Source: Gemmatimonadales bacterium
GTDB lineage: Bacteria > Gemmatimonadota > Gemmatimonadetes > Gemmatimonadales > GWC2-71-9
Assembly: GCA_019637315.1 (NCBI GenBank)
Contig: JAHBVU010000001.1
Coordinates: 62,001-126,000, forward strand
Length of the DNA: 64,000 nt
Direction: 5' to 3'
The translations under genes were made by a program, and so were the position numbers. The notes beneath the pieces were generated by a model. It was given only the letters and a program-made list of their open reading frames with translations. It had not been told where the DNA came from and ran no database searches. Of the stretch, positions 15,762-22,869 are shown one piece after another (position 1 is the stretch's first letter; each line of letters begins with the position of its first letter).

Positions 15762-17195
15762 TCAGCAGAGCGGCCGCGACCCGGCGGATCGATCCTGCAA
15801 CAGATAACCCCGGACCGGAGCGAGGCGCGCGAGCAGAGCATAGCTGAGCCCGCCAACGAGGGTGGCGAATCCGGTCGCGGTAAACGTGTTGAAGACGCCG
15901 CTGGACCGGATCGTTGCCGTCACGGGATCAAAGACCAGCAGGAACGCGACGACCCCGAGAACAAAGCTGACGAGTGCGACGAGATTGATGCCGTGTGTGT
16001 ACCGATACGAGCCCGGTTCGAAGATACTCTTGAGGTCGAGCCTCTGGCGGCGGACGATCCAGTAGTCGACGAGCAACAACCCGACGGCGGGTCCGTTGAC
16101 AATGCCCATCACCGCGAGGAACACACTATAGTAAGTCCAGACCCCTCCCCACAGCGTGAGCACCGCAACGAACATGGCCCAGAAACCGACCACATGACCG
16201 TAGCGCCAGGTGGGCCAGAGCACCTTGGTGCTGATCGCCGTGCCATAGAGCCCGACCGCGGTCGTCGACACGTTGGCCACACCGACGAAAATCAGGGTCA
16301 GGCTGCCGAGCCAGGGGCCACCCAGTCCGAGCAGATAGGCGGTGGGGTCGCCGGTGATCGGGGACCCTCCGGCTGCCGCCACGTGGGCAACGGCGACGCC
16401 GATCAGTACGTACGCAGCCATCATGACGCCGTAGCCGAGCCAGAGACCCCAATGCGCAGCTCGTGGCCCCTTGGCCAAGCGAGTCAGCGCGCCGATCACC
16501 GGAAACCAGGCCAGCATGAACGCGACGTTCCACTCGGTGCCGATCATATAGGCGGAGCGGGCGCCGCCTGCCGGCACCGACGTGAGGGGGCCCGCACGCC
16601 ATGCCGCGCTCAGGTGCGGGCTCCGCATGACGAGGAAGGCCACCACCGCACCAACCGCGAGGAGCAGAAAACCCATGATCCACGCTGCTCGGCGGACAGC
16701 TCCGGTGCCACGTAAGGCGATCGCGAAGCCGAGGCCGACGCAGACCAGCGCCAGGCCTTTGACCCACCAGGGCGAACTGACATCCATCCCGGCGGCCCCG
16801 GCCAATTTGGCAATCGATTCGCCGAACATCTGGGCGTTGATCGCGCCCCAGCCCCAGCTCGCGGTGAGTACGGTGATGAGGACGATGCTGGTGCCCGTGT
16901 GTCCCCAGAGTGCGCGGGAGAGCAGCCAGTGGTCGATTCCGTACTTGTTGGACATCAGGCCGATCAGGCAGATCAGCAGCACAAACGACAGGCCCGCGCC
17001 CAGAGTACTCATGATCGATTGCGGCAGGCTCATCTGCCCGGCCAGCGCTGCTCCCTGGACAAAGCACCATGTCGCCGTGGCGTAAGAACCGGCCACGAAG
17101 GCAAGGTCCGCCAGGGAATAGAGCCGTCCGCTGCGCAGAATCGGCACGATCCCGTAGCGCGCTTCCTGATCGGCGTATTCGGCAGCGTCGGTCAC
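15762..17195 (-). CDS. NCS1-family nucleobase/cation symporter
   Basis: A 477-residue inner-membrane protein with about 12 predicted helices. The N-terminus (GIVPILRSGRLYSLADLAFVAGSY), SWGWGAINAQMFGESI in helix 3, and the GPAVGLLLVDYWIVRRQ segment near helix 10 are typical of NCS1 transporters, which carry purines, pyrimidines, allantoin, thiamine or hydantoins with H+ or Na+. The GTG start is one base after the stop of a 37-codon membrane microprotein gene, so translation is probably coupled. Substrate cannot be named; no catabolic partner gene is adjacent. Confidence 0.85.
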   Translation of the reverse strand: MTDAAEYADQEARYGIVPILRSGRLYSLADLAFVAGSYATATWCFVQGAALAGQMSLPQSIMSTLGAGLSFVLLICLIGLMSNKYGIDHWLLSRALWGHTGTSIVLITVLTASWGWGAINAQMFGESIAKLAGAAGMDVSSPWWVKGLALVCVGLGFAIALRGTGAVRRAAWIMGFLLLAVGAVVAFLVMRSPHLSAAWRAGPLTSVPAGGARSAYMIGTEWNVAFMLAWFPVIGALTRLAKGPRAAHWGLWLGYGVMMAAYVLIGVAVAHVAAAGGSPITGDPTAYLLGLGGPWLGSLTLIFVGVANVSTTAVGLYGTAISTKVLWPTWRYGHVVGFWAMFVAVLTLWGGVWTYYSVFLAVMGIVNGPAVGLLLVDYWIVRRQRLDLKSIFEPGSYRYTHGINLVALVSFVLGVVAFLLVFDPVTATIRSSGVFNTFTATGFATLVGGLSYALLARLAPVRGYLLQDRSAGSRPLC

Positions 17196-17196
17196 G

Positions 17197-17310
17197 TCAG
17201 ATGCGAGCCCCGAGAAACATGATGGCCAGGCACACGATCGCCACGACGACGGTCATGATTCGGTCGGCCTTGGCGAGCGGAGCCCCGAAATCGTAGCGCC
17301 CGTCCGCCAT
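17197..17310 (-). CDS. 37-residue single-helix membrane microprotein upstream of the NCS1 permease
   Basis: Short reading frame from ATG 17310, product with a polar N-terminus (MADGRYDFGAPLAKADR) and one hydrophobic helix (IMTVVVAIVCLAIMFLGA, about residues 18-35). The stop codon is separated from the permease GTG by a single base. The frame is open upstream of the ATG to further GTGs (17346, 17370), so a longer N-terminus is possible; no clear ribosome site marks the ATG. I know of no described small subunit for NCS1 carriers, so an accessory role is inference from position and shape. Confidence 0.55.
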   Translation of the reverse strand: MADGRYDFGAPLAKADRIMTVVVAIVCLAIMFLGARI

Positions 17311-17544
17311 GGTGGCACAACGCTCGAGGCACGCCAGCTTGATCACCTCGGCACGATCGAAGGTTTGCACCGGCGCGGTACTGCTGCGTCGGTTCCGGTC
17401 TTGGGATTCTACTTGGCCAGAGACCACGGTTGGGCCTGGGTTAGGGAGGGGATCGTGTGGCGGAATCTCTCGACAACCCTTGATCTGCGCCAGTAGCACC
17501 CCGGTGCAGTATCTTCGGGGTTCCTCCCGAACCGAGACAATTCG

Positions 17545-18546
17545 ATGCTTCGTTCGCGCCTGTTCCTGGCCGGTATTGCCGTGCTGGCGGCTTGTGGTCC
17601 CAAGGACGAACCGGCTCCGGTCACCGCCGCGACGGCCGGGTCGTTCGAGCCGGTGACGATCCCCTACTCTGAGGCCAGGACGCTTCGCTCCCGGTTCGTG
17701 GATCAGGAGTTCAAGATCTTCGTTGCGCTTCCGCCGGCTGGTTCGGGCGCGGCGGCGAGTTCCAAGTACCCCGTGATCTACACGCTCGATGCCAACGGCG
17801 AGTTTGGCATCGTATCGGAGATTGCGCGGCTGGCCGCGTTCGAGCCGGGGACCATCCCGCCTGCTCTGGTGGTCGGCATCGGCTACCCGGTTAGCAGGTT
17901 TGAAGAGACCTTGAACCTTCGGACCCGGGACTACACCCCGACCGCGGACACCGGGTTTGCTCGCTTTGCCACCAACCTGTGGGGCAACGGTACGGCGCCG
18001 ACACCCGGGGGTGCGCCCGCATTCCTCCGCTTCATCCGCGAAGAACTCAAGCCCTTCATCGAACAGCATTATCCTGCCGACCCGGCGGATGCGACGTTGA
18101 TCGGACATTCGTTCGGCGGGTTATTCGCCAGCTATGCTCTGTTCCACGAGCCTGCGACGTTCCAGCGATACGTCATCGCGAGTCCGTCGCTCTGGTGGGA
18201 TCGCCAGGTCTCGTTCGAGTACGAAAAGCAATACGCCGCGCGCAACAAGGATTTGCCGGCGAGGGTCTTTCTCTCTGTGGGAGGGCTCGAATCGGCCGCC
18301 GAGCTTCGGAAATCGCTGGCGGCGTATCCCGACTCGATGCGGGCGCCCATCCTCGCCTATTACGAGGAGGCGGGGTATCCCCAAATGGTCGAGCTGCTGG
18401 AACCCTTCGCCAAGGCGCTGGCTGGTCGCAGGTACCCGAGCCTACGGATGACCTCGTACATCTTCCCCGACGAAACCCACGCCTCGGTCATGCCCATGAT
18501 CGCGAGTCGGGGTCTTCGAGACGTGTTTCGACCGGCCGCGCCGTAA
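17545..18546 (+). CDS. Lipoprotein alpha/beta-hydrolase (esterase D/IroE-like)
   Basis: A 333-residue product with lipobox VLAAC (residues 13-17). The esterase core shows the strand KYPVIYTLDANGEFG, nucleophile elbow GHSFGG (Ser189), SPSLWWD, and a late His in DETHASVMP. This pattern is shared with putative esterases that cleave siderophores, acetylxylan or S-formylglutathione. The product would face the periplasm. A possible paralogue lies at 58706. Divergent from the NCS1/microprotein unit and convergent with the DUF5916 gene (15 bases). Confidence 0.82.
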   Translation: MLRSRLFLAGIAVLAACGPKDEPAPVTAATAGSFEPVTIPYSEARTLRSRFVDQEFKIFVALPPAGSGAAASSKYPVIYTLDANGEFGIVSEIARLAAFEPGTIPPALVVGIGYPVSRFEETLNLRTRDYTPTADTGFARFATNLWGNGTAPTPGGAPAFLRFIREELKPFIEQHYPADPADATLIGHSFGGLFASYALFHEPATFQRYVIASPSLWWDRQVSFEYEKQYAARNKDLPARVFLSVGGLESAAELRKSLAAYPDSMRAPILAYYEEAGYPQMVELLEPFAKALAGRRYPSLRMTSYIFPDETHASVMPMIASRGLRDVFRPAAP

Positions 18547-18561
18547 TCGCGGCCGGATCTG

Positions 18562-20895
18562 CTAGAGGCGGAAGAGGTAGCTGGCTTTGGCAAAGAATCC
18601 GTCGACCCGACGCCGGAGCTCGCGGAAGCGGAACTCCTGTGGTTCTTCGAGGGTCGAGCCGTAGCCGATATAGAAGAGCGTGCCCGGGGTGGGCCGGTAG
18701 CTGAAGAGCCAGTCCATTCGGAACTCGTTGCGCCGCTCGGCTTGCGACGGCAGCCGGTCGAGATAGATCTGCTGACCCTCGCGGGTCTCGAGTCCCGCCT
18801 GCTCGCGGGCGGTGTACTCGCCGATCAAGCGAAAGAACACGGCGCGATTGAGCTGATACTCGAGTTTGATTCGGGGAATCGTCTCGGTCGAGAAGCGGCT
18901 GCCGTCACGTTGGCGATCGAGGGTCAGGCGGGTCACCTGCATCGTGGTGCGCACCGCCGATGCGGGCCGAAGGTCGACGACCGCATTGAGCCGCAAGCTC
19001 CGACCGCGGCTTGCCTCGCGGAAGATCGGCACCTCGCCAAACGCGACACTTGCCGTGGCGCTGACTTGCCGGAAGGTTGGCGTGGTGACCGACAGCGATC
19101 CGGACCAGAGGTCTCGCTCCGGCCCGGGCATCGGAAACGGCTGGAAGTTGGGGGTGTTGAGCGACGGGCCCAGGACCTCATACCCGTCGTAGTCGGCCGG
19201 ATCGTAGGCGTAGAGATTCCGCGTCAGCGAGGTACCGACCTGCCAGCCTCCCCGTAACGTCGCACTGGGCGAAATACTCTCCCGTCCTTCGATCAGGCCA
19301 TCGCCGAGCCCGTCGTAGGCCCACATCCGCCGCAAGCTGAGAAAGCCGCCGATCGTCTGGACCAGCGCACCAGGCGCACCGTAGAAGCTCAGCCGGTTGG
19401 AGAACGCCGCCTCGACCACGCCGGTGCGATTGACGAATCCGGCTGCGGCGTCGAAATCCGGGTCAATTGCCTCGATGCTGTGGTGGAACCCCCAGCGCCG
19501 TCCCGTCCGGTCCCAGTCGAGCTTGAACAAATTGCCGCTGCGGCTGGTCCCGCCCCGGTCGACGAACGACTGCGCCGATTGTATCTCGACATAGTACAGC
19601 CGCGAATGGTAGATCCGAGCGTCCGCACCAATCAGACGAGAATAGTCACCGCCGTCCTCCCGCGCCGTCAGCACACCGCCGACGGTGCCGGTTCGGCCCA
19701 GATCCTGACGCAGTCGTGTCACACCGAAGATCGGTGCCTGGCCCCCGTTCCACGAGGTGGAGCGGGCGTCGGCGGCTACCATGGTTGCCAGGGTAACGCC
19801 GCCGACCTTGCCGGCCAGCTTGAGTCCGGCCGAAGGCGACACGATTCGTCGAGTGTAGATCAGCCGGCTCGGCGTATCGAACAGTTCGAGACCATCGAGA
19901 AAGAAAGGCCGTTTCTCGGGGTAGAAGAGGGCAAAACGTTCGTTGAGGAGCACCTGACCGATGTCTGCCTCGACCTGGGAGAAATCCGGGTTGACGGTGC
20001 CGTTGAGGGTCAGGCTCTGATTGACCGCCCAGCGAGCATCGCCGCCCACGTCGCCGGTTTCGTCGTAGCGCCAGACGCCTGATGTGGCACGCGCCCCGTC
20101 GAGCCGACCCGTGACGGTCGGAGTGACCTCGAGGACCAGCCCGGGCCGCATCTCGGTCAAGCCCTGAAGGGTGCCGCTCTGGGCCAGGAAGTTCGAGTTG
20201 GCCCGCACCGCCGGGGTCCAGGTGTCCTGGTAGCCGGTGTGCTGCACGCGCCGGAGAATTTGGATGCCCCAGTCCTGCACAGCTTTCGACTGGTAACGGA
20301 GACTCTTGAACGGAATCCGAATCTCCACGACATAACCGTCTGATACGACTTGGCCACGGGATTCGAAGACATAGTCCGGGTTGAGATCGACATTCCCGTC
20401 GAGAAAGTTGCTGCTGGAAAATCCGCCGCCGGTGGCTGACGATCCGCCAGCGCCTCCGCCCCATTGGGAAGAGCGGGTACCGTCCTGCTGCACACCGAGC
20501 GGATTGACGCCGAAGAGGTAGGCCAGGCGACGATCGTCGTGGGTATCGAGCAGAATCTGGATATGGTCTTCGCTGGCGATGTTGTCGCGGTTAGCGCGGG
20601 TGGCGCGGACCACGTCACCATGAATCTCGGTGGCCCGGACACCAAAGTGGATCGCATGCGCCGAGTACCAGACCAGGACTTCGGTCGGCTCCTCGGCAGG
20701 GCGGCCGTCGACCGGTTGATACTGGGAAAATTCGGTCAGTCGGGCTGCCTGCGACCAGACGGCCTCGTCGAGCACGCCATCGACGGTGATCTCGGCGTCG
20801 ATACGGGGAATCGGAACCTGAAGTCGCTGCGCACGGCCGCTGAAGGCAAGCGTGTCGGTGAGCTGGGCCAGCAGCAGCAGAGCAATCGGAAGCAT
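18562..20895 (-). CDS. DUF5916 outer-membrane protein with N-terminal CBM9-like domain
   Basis: A 777-residue exported protein. Short signal peptide (residues 1-11 region), then a carbohydrate-binding-module-9-like domain (about 25-205: IDGVLDEAVWSQA-type opening, TEVLVWYSAHAIHFGVRA, VEIRIPFKSLRY), then a long DUF5916 region of alternating beta strands rich in aromatic residues, ending in a terminal aromatic residue context (AKASYLFRL), typical of outer-membrane beta barrels. GTVNPDFSQVEAD and FFLDGLELF are family hallmarks. Function is unknown; often seen in Gemmatimonadota, Bacteroidota and Acidobacteria. A TATCTT box six bases before the ATG suggests a leaderless mRNA. Confidence 0.87.
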   Translation of the reverse strand: MLPIALLLLAQLTDTLAFSGRAQRLQVPIPRIDAEITVDGVLDEAVWSQAARLTEFSQYQPVDGRPAEEPTEVLVWYSAHAIHFGVRATEIHGDVVRATRANRDNIASEDHIQILLDTHDDRRLAYLFGVNPLGVQQDGTRSSQWGGGAGGSSATGGGFSSSNFLDGNVDLNPDYVFESRGQVVSDGYVVEIRIPFKSLRYQSKAVQDWGIQILRRVQHTGYQDTWTPAVRANSNFLAQSGTLQGLTEMRPGLVLEVTPTVTGRLDGARATSGVWRYDETGDVGGDARWAVNQSLTLNGTVNPDFSQVEADIGQVLLNERFALFYPEKRPFFLDGLELFDTPSRLIYTRRIVSPSAGLKLAGKVGGVTLATMVAADARSTSWNGGQAPIFGVTRLRQDLGRTGTVGGVLTAREDGGDYSRLIGADARIYHSRLYYVEIQSAQSFVDRGGTSRSGNLFKLDWDRTGRRWGFHHSIEAIDPDFDAAAGFVNRTGVVEAAFSNRLSFYGAPGALVQTIGGFLSLRRMWAYDGLGDGLIEGRESISPSATLRGGWQVGTSLTRNLYAYDPADYDGYEVLGPSLNTPNFQPFPMPGPERDLWSGSLSVTTPTFRQVSATASVAFGEVPIFREASRGRSLRLNAVVDLRPASAVRTTMQVTRLTLDRQRDGSRFSTETIPRIKLEYQLNRAVFFRLIGEYTAREQAGLETREGQQIYLDRLPSQAERRNEFRMDWLFSYRPTPGTLFYIGYGSTLEEPQEFRFRELRRRVDGFFAKASYLFRL

Positions 20896-20901
20896 CGGTG
20901 A

Positions 20902-20907
20902 AAGATA
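20902..20907 (-). promoter_or_regulatory. Candidate -10 box (TATCTT) for a leaderless DUF5916 mRNA
   Basis: On the minus strand TATCTT, then TCACCG, then ATG 20895. No Shine-Dalgarno is seen and the predicted -35 position is GC-only. Third instance of TAnnnT-N6-ATG in the window. Confidence 0.45.
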
Positions 20908-21040
20908 GTGAGCTCGTCATCGGGGCGGGGCCGACCGGGCCAGACAGAGGCAAGGTCTGATGCCCTGACCGGGCGGCTCCGTTACCAGGCGATCAGGGTT
21001 GCCACCGGCTGGCTCCCGGGCCATCATTTGGGACTCTGTT

Positions 21041-21063
21041 TTGTATACAATCGCGCTAGCGCG
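21041..21063. promoter_or_regulatory. Two adjacent perfect palindromes overlapping a TATACAAT box
   Basis: TTGTATACAA (21041-21050) and CGCGCTAGCGCG (21052-21063) are each exact palindromes and abut one another 28 bases before the serine hydrolase ATG (21092). TATACAAT (21044-21051) could be a -10 box, which would put the second palindrome over the start site. TnGTnnACnA sequences are typical of GntR-family operators. No local gntR gene is present. Operator role is inferred. Confidence 0.5.
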
Positions 21064-21091
21064 CGCCGATCAGGTTCCCCTTCACTGAGCC

Positions 21092-22633
21092 ATGCCCATG
21101 TCGACGTTGCGGCGGTTCTCGTCCCTTCTCCTGTTGGCTCTCGTAACCCTTGCCTCCACCGCCACGGCCCAACGGGCCTCACAGCGTGGTCCGCTCGACG
21201 GATTCGACCAATACGTCACCAATGCGATTCGTGAACTCGAGCATGCCGGTATCGCGATTGCCGTCGTCAAGAACGACTCCATCGTCTACGCCAAGGGTTT
21301 CGGCGTTCGGGCCATCGGCAAGCCAGACCCGATCGACGCGAACACGATCTTTGCCATCGGGTCCTCGACCAAGGCATTTGCCGGCCTTTCGGTGGCCATG
21401 CTGGTCGACGAGGGCAAGATGAGCTGGGATGAGCCCGTCGCGACCTACCTGCCCGGTTTCCGCCTCTACGACCCATATGTCTCGCAGCAGATCACCATGC
21501 GCGATGCGCTGACCCACCGGAGCGGGCTGGCGCGCACCGACCTGGTCTGGATCAGCGGGCAGTTCACCAGCGAGGAGCTGATCCGCCGGCTCCGCTTCGT
21601 CAAGCCGGCCGGGCCGTTCCGACAGGAATACGGTTACCAGAACCTGATGTACCTTGCGGCCGGAATGGCGGTTGCTAAGGTTGCGGGGACGCCGACCTGG
21701 TCCGACTTCGTGACCCAGCGGATCCTGCTGCCGCTCGGGATGCGGGAGTCCAGCCCGTCGATCAAGGGTCTGGCTGGCAAGACCAACGTGGCAGAGCCGC
21801 ATGCCCGTATCAATGACACGCTGCGAACGGTACCTGCGCGCGACATCGACCACGTTGCTCCGGCAGGGTCGATCAATTCGAATGTGCTCGACATGGCCCA
21901 GTGGCTCCGCTTCCAGCTCAACGGCGGCAAGGTCAACGGGAAGGCGCTGCTCGGTCAGCGGGCCTTCGATGAAACCCGGACTCCGCAGTTCACCATGCGG
22001 CGGGGCGGCGGCGGCGGTGGGGGTGCCCAGCCGGCCGAACGCGACGGCTACTTCTCTGCCTACGGCATGGGCTGGTTCCTGCAGGACTACAAGGGTCGCT
22101 TCGTCGTGCATCACGGCGGTAACATCGACGGCATGACGGCCCTGGTCGCACTGATGCCTGACGAGAATCTGGGGGTCGTTGCGCTTACCAACATGAACGG
22201 CTCGCCGCTGCCGACTGCGCTGACCTATACCATCTTCGACCGCTTCCTCGGCCTGCCTGCCAAGGATCGCGTGGCGGAGATCAAGGAACAGCGAGCCCGG
22301 GCAGCGACCCGCGTGGCGCAGCAGCAGGCTGAGACCGAGGCCAAGCGGGTCAAGAACACCATGCCGACCCTGACGCTCGACAGGTACGCTGGCACCTACG
22401 CCGACAGCGCCAACGGTGAGCTGAAGGTCACGCTGGAAAACGGGAAGCTGGTGGTGCGCTACGGTACCCAGTTTACCGGCGACCTCGAGCATTGGAACTA
22501 CGATACGTTCCGAGCCGCCTGGCGGAACTTGGCGCTCTTTTCGCATAGCATGGTCAACTTCACCATCGGTCGCGATGGCACTCCGTCGACCGTTTCACTC
22601 GACAATTTCGGCGAGTTTGGTCGTTCCCCCTGA
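21092..22633 (+). CDS. Secreted class C beta-lactamase-like serine hydrolase with C-terminal DUF3471-like domain
   Basis: A 513-residue product with a signal peptide (residues 1-27, ending STATAQ). Motifs: S91-S-T-K94 (AIGSSTKAF), Tyr in QEYGYQNLMY, and HHGGNIDGM. A run of seven glycines (coded near 22003-22024) sits in a loop just before PAERDGYFSAYGMGW. The last ~100 residues (LDRYAGTYADSANGELKV) form the beta-rich tail common to D-aminopeptidase/esterase members. Likely a periplasmic peptidase or esterase. The upstream paired palindromes suggest regulated expression; a hairpin follows the stop. Confidence 0.87.
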   Translation: MPMSTLRRFSSLLLLALVTLASTATAQRASQRGPLDGFDQYVTNAIRELEHAGIAIAVVKNDSIVYAKGFGVRAIGKPDPIDANTIFAIGSSTKAFAGLSVAMLVDEGKMSWDEPVATYLPGFRLYDPYVSQQITMRDALTHRSGLARTDLVWISGQFTSEELIRRLRFVKPAGPFRQEYGYQNLMYLAAGMAVAKVAGTPTWSDFVTQRILLPLGMRESSPSIKGLAGKTNVAEPHARINDTLRTVPARDIDHVAPAGSINSNVLDMAQWLRFQLNGGKVNGKALLGQRAFDETRTPQFTMRRGGGGGGGAQPAERDGYFSAYGMGWFLQDYKGRFVVHHGGNIDGMTALVALMPDENLGVVALTNMNGSPLPTALTYTIFDRFLGLPAKDRVAEIKEQRARAATRVAQQQAETEAKRVKNTMPTLTLDRYAGTYADSANGELKVTLENGKLVVRYGTQFTGDLEHWNYDTFRAAWRNLALFSHSMVNFTIGRDGTPSTVSLDNFGEFGRSP

Positions 22634-22644
22634 CGCGAACGATA

Positions 22645-22676
22645 CTCGGGCTCGGTCGCCCCGGATCGAGCCCGAG
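22645..22676. terminator. Hairpin after the serine hydrolase gene
   Basis: Perfect 10-base pair arms CTCGGGCTCG (22645-22654) and CGAGCCCGAG (22667-22676) with a 12-base loop, starting 12 bases after the stop codon. No T-run, so probably a rho-assisted or mRNA-stabilising structure. The remaining bases to 22869 hold nothing I can identify. Confidence 0.55.
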
Positions 22677-22869
22677 GTGCGTGCCCCACGCCCCTCGCAG
22701 CGTGATCAGGCTGCGGCGTTTCCTGCCCGATCGGTGGCGGCCGCAAGCGTACCTGGGTCTGCGCCGATTCGGTCAGCTTCCGCCTCACCGCGGGCCCGAA
22801 CACGCTCGCAACCATTGGAGGGATTCGGGCATCCCTAACGGCAACACATAGTTCATACTCGGAGACACG

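Noticed and set aside
21999-22030. GGC/GGT run suggesting a simple-sequence repeat
   Set aside because: Codes a seven-glycine loop in frame; no evidence of phase variation in one sequence.
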